Notes: generated from the sequence alone by a model not told the origin. A DNA stretch of 64,000 nt from Hormiphora californensis (GCA_020137815.1 CM035352.1:2921131-2985130), one strand, 5' to 3'. Shown: positions 28,569 through 36,152, numbered from the stretch's first letter. Made by a program: numbers and translations.

Positions 28569-29171
28569 ATGTTGCTTTTTGCAAACTCTAATATCCTTGT
28601 TATTGGTGCTAGTGGGAGTGGGAAAACAACCACAATCATGAAAATTGTGAGGGAAGAACTTATTTCCCCGATGCCAAAGAAAATATTCTACTTGTATGCC
28701 GCCCATCAACCATTCATGGATACGTGGAACCAAGAAAACAAACAAAAGGTTGAGTTTGTGTATGGGTTAAAGCTTGATGTGATAGACAAATACGAGGAAC
28801 CCAAACTCTTGATTCTAGACGATCTAATGCTTGAACTCAACAAGGATATGGCTCAACATTTCATAGCAGGCTCGCACCACAAACAAACGACAACTATTTT
28901 TGTGACACACAGTGTGTTTCTAAACAACGAGAACTATCGTCTGATAAGTCAGAACGCACAATACATGATCCTGTTTAAAAATAAAAGGAATCTCTCTCAA
29001 GTTAATACGCTAGCACGTCAAATTCTTGGGTCAGATAGTAGTAGACTCATGGAAGCCTATAAATACATTGGACCGTTCCAGTCTGTATTACTTTCCTTCC
29101 ACCCACGTGTTCCAGAAGATTTACTGGTTACAACAGATTTCTTTACACCATGTCCAAGCGTGTTCCTGTAA
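28569..29171 (+). CDS. FtsK/HerA-type DNA-packaging ATPase
   Basis: 200 residues, the usual size for Polinton ATPases. Walker A GASGSGKT is at residues 13-20 and Walker B LILDD at 81-85; a later THSVF segment fits the sensor position. By family knowledge it pumps genome DNA into the capsid. The start ATG 28569 is preceded by a TATA box at 28532. The end overlaps the next start (29150), so the two genes share about 20 bp in different frames. Confidence 0.85.
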   Translation: MLLFANSNILVIGASGSGKTTTIMKIVREELISPMPKKIFYLYAAHQPFMDTWNQENKQKVEFVYGLKLDVIDKYEEPKLLILDDLMLELNKDMAQHFIAGSHHKQTTTIFVTHSVFLNNENYRLISQNAQYMILFKNKRNLSQVNTLARQILGSDSSRLMEAYKYIGPFQSVLLSFHPRVPEDLLVTTDFFTPCPSVFL

Positions 29172-29461
29172 CACTGAAAGCACACCACGGTGCATTAAAG
29201 CTTCTTTCGAAAAAGAACACTGCCCAAATACGAATTATTTTGGATAACACACCGTCACTTCGTAAAGCACTCAAAATACTATTCAAAAGTATTTTGAGGG
29301 GGCATCTAAGTATGGAGAAGCGAGATTTGACCAAACTAAAGAGACACCGTTCCTTTATCAGAAAACACGCTCACGCACCTATAAAAGTCAACCAGAAAGG
29401 TGGTTCGATAATTCGCACCATTCTGCAGACTATACTTCCTCTGTTACCCGCAGTCCTATGA
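29150..29461 (+). CDS. Small basic Polinton protein, 103 aa
   Basis: Rich in Lys, Arg and His through the first 80 residues, followed by a hydrophobic end with KGGSIIRTILQTILPLLP. Small proteins of this build (basic body, then a KGG motif and a hydrophobic C-terminus) recur in invertebrate Polintons and adintovirus-like elements; their role is unknown. It overlaps the ATPase end and its TGA overlaps the ATG of the next frame (ATGA at 29458-29461). Confidence 0.6.
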   Translation: MSKRVPVTLKAHHGALKLLSKKNTAQIRIILDNTPSLRKALKILFKSILRGHLSMEKRDLTKLKRHRSFIRKHAHAPIKVNQKGGSIIRTILQTILPLLPAVL

Positions 29462-29667
29462 GGTACCATTTGGTAGAAGCTAACGGGAGTGTAAAAAAGG
29501 CTCTCACGATTCCTGCTGAAATTATTCCTTTAAAAGGACTGAGTAGAAAGTACAAGGAACCTAAACCAAAGCGGAACAAGAAGAGACGTGTTACAAAACG
29601 TTTACACTCTGCTAAAGCACTTGTTAATGGACATCATCGTTACAAGCAAAAACCAAAGACCAAATAA
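29458..29667 (+). CDS. Very basic small protein, 69 aa
   Basis: The start ATG overlaps the preceding stop codon (ATGA). The product is strongly basic in its second half (KPKRNKKRRVTKR) and could bind DNA in the virion, but I know no close family. The end overlaps the penton-like start at 29627. Confidence 0.5.
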   Translation: MRYHLVEANGSVKKALTIPAEIIPLKGLSRKYKEPKPKRNKKRRVTKRLHSAKALVNGHHRYKQKPKTK

Positions 29668-30331
29668 CTTTTCTTCCAACTTCATTGACTCGATAAGCTT
29701 AGCCGACAATTTTGAAATCGCTGTAAAGGGTATATTTCATGGTCCAACGTTCAACATTACCGAACTAAACAACACGTTTCGGATTTTTGATGGAACTGAC
29801 TGTATAGCACGGTTGGAAATATCACCTGGATTTTATGCAAACACATGTGATCTGATCAAGGCAATCAACAACGTATGTTTGGTGAACGAAATCAATACGA
29901 GTTATAAGATAAACTCAGGAAAAGTAACCCTAAAATTGCCAAAGAGTCATGCAATTGGAACTGGAGGTAAACAGGACACACTGTTGAGTGTTTTGGGATT
30001 CTGTGAACATGGAGTTGATTCCACCCCTACCTATATTGGTCAGTTGGCGGTTGACAGTTATAGCCTGACAAATCAAAGTGAAATCGCCTTACTGTATTCA
30101 TCGATTGTTAATAACATGCAAATTAACCAACAACACTCTCGTTTATTAGCATGTTTCCCTATTAAATCTGTTGAGGGTTATAATTATCATGAAGTAACAA
30201 ACCCCATGTATCGACCACTAGCTGTGCATGCCTTTATCGACCTACATTTTCTTTTGACTGATATTGAGGGAAAATTGCTTGAATTTGCTGATTTACCTAC
30301 TGTTATCATTTTAAATATTCGAAAAGTTTAG
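29627..30331 (+). CDS. Penton-like minor capsid protein
   Basis: About 234 residues from ATG 29627. Beta-rich, with the characteristic ISPGFY turn followed by a short helix (about residue 80) and a strand-rich C-terminus ending PTVIILNIRKV. This pattern is typical of the single-jelly-roll penton/minor capsid protein of Polintons, which fills capsid vertices. The position just before the pVI-like and major capsid genes agrees. A second, damaged copy lies at 35113-35921. Confidence 0.75.
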   Translation: MDIIVTSKNQRPNNFSSNFIDSISLADNFEIAVKGIFHGPTFNITELNNTFRIFDGTDCIARLEISPGFYANTCDLIKAINNVCLVNEINTSYKINSGKVTLKLPKSHAIGTGGKQDTLLSVLGFCEHGVDSTPTYIGQLAVDSYSLTNQSEIALLYSSIVNNMQINQQHSRLLACFPIKSVEGYNYHEVTNPMYRPLAVHAFIDLHFLLTDIEGKLLEFADLPTVIILNIRKV

Positions 30332-30352
30332 CCATGTGTCGTTGTCGTTTAC

Positions 30353-30360
30353 TATAAATA
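30353..30360 (+). promoter_or_regulatory. TATA box before the pVI/pX-like gene
   Basis: TATAAATA lies 40 bp before ATG 30393 and 22 bp after the penton-like stop. Confidence 0.55.
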
Positions 30361-30392
30361 TAAATACACCCACCCCTTCAAACCATTCAACC

Positions 30393-30704
30393 ATGCGACA
30401 ATCGTATTACCCATCTGCACAGGTCAGAGCCGCTTTCGATCGTGCTCTTGACAGTGACCTTGGTGTCTATCACAATCAAACTGGTGGGGGTATTGGTGGT
30501 TTCTTTAAAAAGTTGCTTCGAACTGTAGTTCCTATTGGAAAATCAGTTCTCCAGAAAGGTTTTGAAATTGCGAAACCTGGACTCCAGAGCGCTGGGAATG
30601 AATTAGTCAATGCTGCTAGCAAATATGCAACTAAACAAATCGAAACTGGTGCTTCAAAACTTTCTAACAAGATCGTTAAGCGAAAAAGGGACGCTCTCTC
30701 GTAG
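30393..30704 (+). CDS. Adenovirus pVI/pX-like small virion protein
   Basis: 103 residues from ATG 30393; an upstream ATG-less extension exists, but the TATA box at 30353 favours this start. It contains TGGGIGGFFKKLL followed by a long amphipathic helix and a basic tail (KRKRD). A Gly-Gly site next to an amphipathic helix is what is seen in adenovirus and Polinton minor virion proteins cut by the adenain-type protease, which this element also encodes. Membrane or DNA association is inferred. Confidence 0.6.
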   Translation: MRQSYYPSAQVRAAFDRALDSDLGVYHNQTGGGIGGFFKKLLRTVVPIGKSVLQKGFEIAKPGLQSAGNELVNAASKYATKQIETGASKLSNKIVKRKRDALS

Positions 30705-30706
30705 GG

Positions 30707-30714
30707 TATAAAAG
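30707..30714 (+). promoter_or_regulatory. TATA box of the major capsid gene
   Basis: TATAAAAG lies 37 bp before ATG 30744, immediately after the stop of the pVI-like gene. Confidence 0.65.
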
Positions 30715-30743
30715 GCGAAGTTTAAGGGTTCATTTACAACACC

Positions 30744-32033
30744 ATGGCCAAGTACGTCCAGTCATCTGAGGGCTTACCCACACAACTTCACTTGTGGAGT
30801 CCCCTACCAACACAAACCGGGATCCTTGCGACAAAACTGATCGATGTTTACCCCAACAACTCAATCGACAGCTCTGACACAATTTCATTTACTATCCCTG
30901 CTCTGGAGCAACTTATGTTGGACTCCGTGGAGGTCTTTACTGAACTGAGGGTACTTACAAATGAAGGAGGAAACCCGGCTGCTAAGGCAAACGTGTCGAC
31001 TGCCCCTCATCTTGGTGCTATATTGTGGAGGAACGTTGAAGTCTCGTCTGGTGGTGTTTCTCTAACTCAATCCTACGACAATTCCTACGCGATGTTTAAG
31101 TTCTGGGATGATGCAATTCACCATGGTAGGGATGAAGAAGCCTTTCTTATGCGTAAGGAAGGTATGCTCCTTGATAGTGTCGGTGATAAGTCTGAGAGTG
31201 AGAGTGTTGTATTTTTCCCCGAAACTGGTACCCCGAAAAATACAAACGGACAATTGCGAGCCAAGAGGATTTCCAAGGGCGAAAAAGTGTTTCTTTGCTC
31301 TAAATTGAACGTATCAATCTTTAATCAAGCGACTTTACTTCCCACAAATTTGGAGTTTCAAGTCCAGCTCACAAAGAACTACAGCGAAGCAATCCTTCTG
31401 TCAGCCGCAAATGATACTTCGCAGGTTAAGTTTGATAGGGTATTTTTGAGGTGTAAATTTCAACAGCCAAGGGACGAAATTCTGAATATGCTCGAAGTTA
31501 AACTCGCCAAACGGAATGCTATATACCATGCTGACAAAATGCTGATGAACATCCACCCCATTAGCACCAAATCGGTCACAATTGACAATTTATTCAACGG
31601 ACCACTTCCCTACTTTTTCTACGTTGGAATACAGGATCGTAGTGCGTTTGGAAAAGCACGAAACAAAAATCCTTTTTCCATTCACTTGATAGAAAGTGCC
31701 CAACTTTATGTAAACGGGGTGGAGTATTATCCACAGAAGCTTAAAATGACTGACCATGATGAAACTAACATGGCAGTAGCTCTTGCAGAAGCGACAGGGT
31801 CTCGTAAAGACAACTTCATACTGCATCATTTCCGTGTGTACCCTGCTCTCGGTTTTGATTTGACACAAGATAAGTCCCAGAATCAACATGGTATGAACTT
31901 GAACAGGACTGGTAATGTGCGAATTGTACTGGAGCAATTAAATGATGTTCGATTGGAAAAGGTTCTTTTCACCCTTGCCTACTACGACCGGATTATAGAA
32001 ATCGATAAAGATCGACGGCTTTTCGCTATATAA
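30744..32033 (+). CDS. Major capsid protein (double jelly-roll type)
   Basis: 429 residues with no stop or frameshift. The order LHLWSPLPTQTGI, a strand with IDVYP, DTISFTIPA, then a helical LDSVEVFTEL and two long beta-rich halves fits the double jelly-roll major capsid proteins of Polintons. Size and place (after pVI-like, before protease) agree. In virions such proteins form the trimeric capsomers. It is the best preserved large gene of the element. Confidence 0.75.
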   Translation: MAKYVQSSEGLPTQLHLWSPLPTQTGILATKLIDVYPNNSIDSSDTISFTIPALEQLMLDSVEVFTELRVLTNEGGNPAAKANVSTAPHLGAILWRNVEVSSGGVSLTQSYDNSYAMFKFWDDAIHHGRDEEAFLMRKEGMLLDSVGDKSESESVVFFPETGTPKNTNGQLRAKRISKGEKVFLCSKLNVSIFNQATLLPTNLEFQVQLTKNYSEAILLSAANDTSQVKFDRVFLRCKFQQPRDEILNMLEVKLAKRNAIYHADKMLMNIHPISTKSVTIDNLFNGPLPYFFYVGIQDRSAFGKARNKNPFSIHLIESAQLYVNGVEYYPQKLKMTDHDETNMAVALAEATGSRKDNFILHHFRVYPALGFDLTQDKSQNQHGMNLNRTGNVRIVLEQLNDVRLEKVLFTLAYYDRIIEIDKDRRLFAI

Positions 32034-32034
32034 G
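32027..32034 (+). promoter_or_regulatory. TATA box of the protease overlapping the capsid stop codon
   Basis: TATATAAG spans the last codons of the major capsid gene; its TAA is the capsid stop (32031-32033). It is 29 bp before the protease ATG at 32063. Confidence 0.55.
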
Positions 32035-32062
32035 CTTCTAAATCAATGGTTTTCCTCCGGAA

Positions 32063-32485
32063 ATGAAGCAACTAAAAACAAAGTCGTTCAATGAAATTGA
32101 GACAGACCGATTTAAAGGAGCGTTTGCATATGATGAAATACCAGAAGATCTGTCTGATAGTCAATGGAGTTTTGTTGTCAATACAGCTCCGTCTACCGAT
32201 GTTGGTGAACATTGGATTGCTGTTATTTTCAAGGAAGGGGTGACATATTTCATGGACAGTTATGGTCGGCAGCTGAGTCGTAGAGAAGTCACGTTTACGC
32301 CAGCATTTGTGGATAAATTGAAAAGTGTTGTACGGGGACGTATAGTTAGCAACAAGAAAATTTTGCAGCAGCTAACTAGCAATGCATGTGGTTATTACGC
32401 TGTGTATTTTGTAGAGAGATTGTCTGTAGAAAGTTTGAGACAAACACTACAACCGTTTACAGGAAATTTAAAGCAGTCAGAATGA
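32063..32485 (+). CDS. Adenain-like cysteine protease
   Basis: 140 residues. The catalytic set of adenovirus-type (C5/Ulp-like) proteases is visible: His50 in EHWIAV, Asp65 in FMDSYG, a Gln at about 103 and Cys109 in NACGYYAVYF. It would process virion precursors such as the pVI-like protein. It is shorter than adenain (about 200) but close to other Polinton proteases. It is the last + strand gene of the core block. Confidence 0.85.
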   Translation: MKQLKTKSFNEIETDRFKGAFAYDEIPEDLSDSQWSFVVNTAPSTDVGEHWIAVIFKEGVTYFMDSYGRQLSRREVTFTPAFVDKLKSVVRGRIVSNKKILQQLTSNACGYYAVYFVERLSVESLRQTLQPFTGNLKQSE

Positions 32486-32550
32486 ATGTTTTGTTTTACA
32501 ATATTGCTTTTCATAAATTGAGTTGTTTATCTTTACTAACTATGTCCACA

Positions 32551-32865
32551 TTAGCCACCCAAATCACATTCAATGTCCGCTGGATCAAAACTTTTCACGC
32601 TAATCGGAGAGGGTGGACCATAAACTGGTTGAACGCGTCTCACTGGTAGATCGAATATGGGATACCCATCTTCAAACTTAACTTTACGCTTTCTCTTCTT
32701 CTCTTCCAACTCCATTGTATACATCTTTTGGTTTGCCTCCTCAACACGTTGTTTGGCTTCTTGTTTTTCTATGTAGGCATCTGCATGGGGTATTCGAGGA
32801 GGAGAGAGATTTTCCCATGATTCTTCATCAAATTCTATGTTATGCGAAGACCAGCACAGACCCAT
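32551..32865 (-). CDS. Predicted N-myristoylated coiled-coil protein, 104 aa
   Basis: ATG at 32865 with MGLCWSS, which fits the N-myristoylation pattern (Gly2, Ser6 or Ser7) with a nearby Cys that could be palmitoylated. The middle is a charged helix with coiled-coil character (EKQEAKQRVEEANQK), followed by a basic patch and a Pro-rich tail. A membrane-associated matrix or tegument role is inferred only. A TATA box (TATATAAAT on -, 32917-32925) lies 50-60 bp upstream. Confidence 0.6.
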   Translation of the reverse strand: MGLCWSSHNIEFDEESWENLSPPRIPHADAYIEKQEAKQRVEEANQKMYTMELEEKKRKRKVKFEDGYPIFDLPVRRVQPVYGPPSPISVKSFDPADIECDLGG

Positions 32866-32916
32866 GACAAACTAAAACACACGGTTTTGAGAAATGAAAC
32901 AAAATAGTAGACAATG

Positions 32917-32925
32917 ATTTATATA
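32917..32925 (-). promoter_or_regulatory. TATA box of the myristoylated protein gene
   Basis: TATATAAAT on -, about 52 bp before ATG 32865. Confidence 0.45.
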
Positions 32926-33025
32926 GCACACAATTCACAGTCACACATATCATAATCATCATCCGCTAACTCATTCGCATTTGTTTTAAAGACTATAACA
33001 CGGATAGAAGCTAACGAAATAATGT

Positions 33026-33370
33026 TCATCGAAGGCTGCTCCGGTTGAATAAGTTGTAGAACGGAACTACCGGTTGCTTCTGCAACTGTAAGAAACCTTT
33101 GATGTGTGCGTTTAAACCACGTCGCAAGGTTTCTTGATCCTCCCAGAAATAACTGAGTTCAATTCTGATTGGTTGATCATCAATATAACGCCTGTCAACC
33201 CCAGAAACAATGGGAGGGATCTGTTCTGGTAGTGTTACTGGAAAGCGAAAGCTGTCTACAGTTAGACCAATCTGTACATCATAGCTTAGATTGTTTCCGT
33301 AGCTCTCAATTAATGAACCAATCATATCCAAAGTATCCTCGTAAAATACAGTATCCTCGATGGCAACCAT
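33026..33370 (-). CDS. Polinton hypothetical protein, 114 aa
   Basis: ATG 33370 with a TATAAAAG box 33 bp upstream on - (33403-33410). The protein is acidic at the start and beta-rich in the middle (VQIGLTVDSFRFPVTLP), with a short helical end. No signal peptide is present. I do not recognise a family; its place among - strand genes beside the protease suggests a structural or accessory virion protein. Confidence 0.6.
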   Translation of the reverse strand: MVAIEDTVFYEDTLDMIGSLIESYGNNLSYDVQIGLTVDSFRFPVTLPEQIPPIVSGVDRRYIDDQPIRIELSYFWEDQETLRRGLNAHIKGFLQLQKQPVVPFYNLFNRSSLR

Positions 33371-33402
33371 TTTAGAAATGCCAAAATAAAAGATCGCGAA
33401 CT

Positions 33403-33410
33403 CTTTTATA
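33403..33410 (-). promoter_or_regulatory. TATA box on the - strand
   Basis: TATAAAAG on -, 33 bp before ATG 33370. Confidence 0.55.
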
Positions 33411-33591
33411 GGGGGTGTCTACGTCCTTGCTGATTACTGCAGTGGGTTATTTGATTTGGAGACTTTTGGTGAGGTAGTGTAATCAAAGTGTGCTTCAAAC
33501 ACCTGGTTAATATGGTACAGTTTTGACAAAAAATTCGCGACTGGGGCGGAGATGTTCGAGCAAAATAGGCTAGTAAATTACGAGTCTCCAT
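33406..33591 (-). CDS. Possible small Polinton protein, 61 aa
   Basis: A small frame with ATG 33591, Ser/Thr/Cys-rich. The main support is a TATATAAAG box on - at 33621-33629, 30 bp upstream, and the tight packing with neighbours: its stop overlaps the TATA box of the next gene. No family is recognised, and it may be a chance frame. Confidence 0.35.
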   Translation of the reverse strand: METRNLLAYFARTSPPQSRIFCQNCTILTRCLKHTLITLPHQKSPNQITHCSNQQGRRHPL

Positions 33592-33620
33592 GTCGATTGG
33601 AAGAGAAATGTTTCATCAGA

Positions 33621-33629
33621 CTTTATATA
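33621..33629 (-). promoter_or_regulatory. TATA box on the - strand
   Basis: TATATAAAG on -, 30 bp before ATG 33591. Confidence 0.45.
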
Positions 33630-33850
33630 GCTGTCTCCCGCTGCTCTTCATTATGATGATCGTTAAGAACAAGTCGATACTTGGTCTTTATGAACTCGAA
33701 AACAGTTGGGGCTTTAACTCCAGTGAACAGGCATAAGATGATTACGAATGGGATACAATAAAGAGCGTACATTACATTACATACATAAACTTGTTGGCGT
33801 GCCGTAACGTTTACAGCGATACACTTTTTCTTCCGTGCCCTCGTCCACAA
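33623..33850 (-). CDS. Transmembrane segment frame, likely continuation of the upstream ectodomain gene
   Basis: The frame encodes a basic stretch, one strong hydrophobic segment (ALYCIPFVIILCLF) and a charged tail, the layout of a transmembrane anchor with cytoplasmic tail. It overlaps the end of the signal-peptide frame 33777-34190 in a different register. A run of six C on + (33853-33858) sits in the overlap. Either the two are one gene split by an indel, or they are separate overlapping genes; I leave them separate. Confidence 0.45.
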   Translation of the reverse strand: MWTRARKKKCIAVNVTARQQVYVCNVMYALYCIPFVIILCLFTGVKAPTVFEFIKTKYRLVLNDHHNEEQRETAI

Positions 33851-34190
33851 AACCCCCCTTGAAAGATTTTATCTGACAAGTAACTATTAGTGTGTTGAAC
33901 TTTAGCTGTTGCACTGACCCTTTGCTATCTATCAGGTTCATACCAACCCCGTTAACTGTTTTTGAAGGCCATTGAAATGTAGAAATTGGGCTAGTTGAAG
34001 CAGTAAAGACTTGTACATTTTGAGATGTGTTGTACACCACAAGTTTTATCAGCTCCCCCTCTTTTGTAAGAAACGCACGTTTGTTATGACCTCCGGATAA
34101 AGAGAGAAAATTCGTACAATTCGTGTCACTAAACTCGACCAAGAATGAGTTGGTGATGAAAACTGAGGTGAAAAAAGCCGTCAAATTCAT
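33777..34190 (-). CDS. Signal-peptide protein, possible virion surface protein ectodomain
   Basis: ATG 34190 with a hydrophobic N-terminus (LTAFFTSVFITNSFLVEF) that could be a signal peptide, then a beta-rich region with cysteines and several N-x-S/T sites (NCT, NTS). It has no membrane anchor in its own frame; one appears in the overlapping frame 33623-33850. A TATAAAG box on - lies 34 bp upstream (34224-34230). A surface glycoprotein is inferred from this layout only. Confidence 0.5.
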   Translation of the reverse strand: MNLTAFFTSVFITNSFLVEFSDTNCTNFLSLSGGHNKRAFLTKEGELIKLVVYNTSQNVQVFTASTSPISTFQWPSKTVNGVGMNLIDSKGSVQQLKFNTLIVTCQIKSFKGGFVDEGTEEKVYRCKRYGTPTSLCM

Positions 34191-34223
34191 TTTCTCGATT
34201 TCTTTTAGTTTGCTTTATTTTCT

Positions 34224-34230
34224 CTTTATA
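34224..34230 (-). promoter_or_regulatory. TATA box of the signal-peptide gene
   Basis: TATAAAG on -, 34 bp before ATG 34190. It lies immediately downstream of the TTTT run that would end the tRNA-like transcript. Confidence 0.5.
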
Positions 34231-34236
34231 GCAAAA

Positions 34237-34338
34237 GTGGGGTGGACGGCCGGGAATGATGCGGTGGGATTCGAACCCACGACTGCCACACTACTAAGTA
34301 GTTTCGGCACCTTAGGGGCCCGGCTATCCTCCCCGGTG
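34237..34338 (-). tRNA. tRNA-like Pol III unit (degenerate)
   Basis: On - the sequence has a perfect box B in a T arm (GTGGGTTCGAATCCCAC), a box-A-like D arm (TAGCCGGGCCCCTAAGG), pairable ends (CCGGGGA with TTCCCGG) and a following TTTT terminator. The segment between the D and T arms forms ACTAC-TTA-GTAGT rather than a normal anticodon stem-loop, and the acceptor does not directly follow the T arm. I therefore call it tRNA-derived, possibly a pseudogene or SINE head, and assign no amino acid. A weaker second copy (CCCACGACTGCACACTA) lies at about 34427-34500. Confidence 0.45.
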
Positions 34339-34340
34339 TT

Positions 34341-35067
34341 AAAATGGAATTTTGTCTTTTAGAAACAGGTTGAGCTCTCTACATAGCGAACGTCGAGAGG
34401 AGATGAGGCGACGAGAGGGAGATGAGACCCACGACTGCACACTACAAGTAGTAGGGGCTAGTTACTCGACAACTTAGGTCCTCTCTATTTCAGCTCTCTC
34501 GGTATCGAATTCTGCTCCGTTATCTACCCGGGAGAAATTAGAGAGTAAACCTAAGATATGATATATATAAGAAGAGACCGGAGAGGAGGAGAGAAGATGA
34601 GGCACTAAGCGATATATAGCTATATAAGGTACTCTATATACTCTCTCTCATTTCCCTATACCGTCGTCTCATGTGCAGCCACAATGACCATCCTGGTTTG
34701 ACCAGTGTAAATTAATCAAGCCAACGAGAATCCGAGAGTAGTAACGAAGGTAGTTCGACCGAAAAAAGTAGTTTTCAAAAACAATTGGTATATTCGCGGG
34801 CCCGAGGAACAACCACATATCACGAAGCCACGCTGGGATTTAACCCACCCAGTATCGTTCTCCTCCTGTCTTTTCCTCTTTGCAGACGCGTAAATTTATA
34901 ATTAGTGTTGTTATATAATAACTTTCAAAATGATCACAAACTTCAGATCCAGCTCGAAGGATCACATATTATTAGCTCGAGTAAGGAACAATTTAGACTA
35001 AAAGTGTTCCTGTGTAACCGCATGACACACCAATTTTCCAAAAGTCACACACACCACACACACACCC
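34341..35067. other. Non-coding stretch in the right part of the Polinton
   Basis: Apart from the degenerate second tRNA-like copy (about 34427-34500) and AT-rich GATATATA tracts near 34560-34640, I see no gene. The place where a polymerase gene might be expected holds no long frame. Confidence 0.5.
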
Positions 35068-35075
35068 TATAAATA
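35068..35075 (+). promoter_or_regulatory. TATA box before the penton-like pseudogene
   Basis: TATAAATA lies 38 bp before an ATG at 35113 that starts the damaged penton-like copy, matching the spacing seen for the intact genes. Confidence 0.5.
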
Positions 35076-35112
35076 GAGCTGTGTGACAGTAATACCTGAT
35101 GTAATTCAGATC

Positions 35113-35921
35113 ATGTACGTTGTTGCTAGTAGTTACGGACAAAATCCAGGCAATTCATTTTACGCGCAAAGGAGAATTCACGATGTAATGTGAATACGAA
35201 TATAACTACAAGGGTGTTGTGGTGTCAAAAGTGTGAGCCATGCTCCCTCGTCGTTTGCTAATGTTACAGAAGCTAACAGCTACTTCACAATTTTCAAAAA
35301 CCCGCATGGTGATCGTCAAACCAGGATGTATTCAGTTCCACCAGGATTTTATCGAACTAGTGCAGAATTATTACTGGCAATGCGAAAAGCTATCTCTGAC
35401 AAAGAGCGGGAAAACCTGAGAGATGTGGATATTGATAATTGGGAGACTCCAGACTATATCGCTGATGAAAATACACATACCTGTGCTTTGGTATATACTG
35501 CTAAATCTAAGTATGGTTTTCCGGCCAAAGACAGTGGAGTGATAAGATTTTTTAGGAAGTTCATGGAGCGAACATCTATTATAGATTTTCCCAGAAAACT
35601 TGCTGGTAAAATGGAACCTTTCGACATGCGTTGTCAACTTGGTTATATCTATTCAAATATTGTCCCTGAAATACATACAATTAGTAATAACTCTTGACAA
35701 GGGTTGTAAGGGTTCTGCCCCCCTGTTCTTTTAACCAGCACAAGTGCGGTTACAATATTATGATTTTGTAACCCATGTATTTCAAGTGAGTTTCCGTTTT
35801 TGGCTGAAATGCTACTTCAGTATCTCAGATAATATGGGACAACTTTTTGAATTTCATGAAGACGATGAAACGAACTTTCCAACTATCATTGTATTACATT
35901 TTCGAAAAATATCTAACTGAG
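35113..35921 (+). pseudogene. Second penton-like minor capsid gene, broken
   Basis: Three pieces in different frames lie in order: a short N-terminal piece from ATG 35113 to about 35190, the main piece to the stop at 35697 with a VPPGFY turn and helix, and a C-terminal piece about 35815-35921 ending PTIIVLHFRK. The turn and the ending correspond to ISPGFY and PTVIILNIRK of the penton-like gene at 29627-30331, but overall similarity is low, so this is an old paralogue or a relic of a second element. At least two breaks separate the pieces. Confidence 0.6.
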
Positions 35922-36029
35922 ATTCAAAAATAATTTAAAATAACCTGTGTTGTGATATTTTGTTAATTATTCGAATGCACCACTCCTCCTTTCAAAAATC
36001 CTACTTATTGTCGTAGTTGTATGTCTTGT

Positions 36030-36098
36030 AGTTGTCTGTGTCTGTCTGTCTGTCTGTCTGTTCTGTCTGTGTTCTGTCTGTCTGCTGTCTGTCTGTCG

Positions 36099-36152
<54 letters not shown>

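Larger units (their letters stand above)
26300..36000. mobile_element. Polinton/Maverick-like virus-derived element
   Basis: The block has the Polinton core set in one place: integrase, packaging ATPase, penton-like protein, pVI/pX-like protein, major capsid protein and cysteine protease. These + genes sit between - strand genes on both sides. Gene density is much higher than in the surrounding host DNA, introns are absent, and TATA boxes lie 25-60 bp before most starts. Terminal inverted repeats were not found, so the boundaries are approximate. No family-B DNA polymerase or helicase frame is visible in the interval. Broken integrase and penton-copy genes indicate an ageing or defective insertion. 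Confidence 0.85.

Noticed and set aside
33850-33870. A minus-one ribosomal frameshift site (GGGTTTT-type heptamer) joining the signal-peptide and transmembrane frames
   Set aside because: The minus-one frame runs into a stop soon after; the transmembrane frame is in the plus-one register, so a canonical minus-one site does not explain it.
34237-34338. Functional tRNA-Leu or selenocysteine tRNA
   Set aside because: The anticodon arm does not fold normally and the acceptor strand is displaced from the T arm, so only a tRNA-like call is justified.
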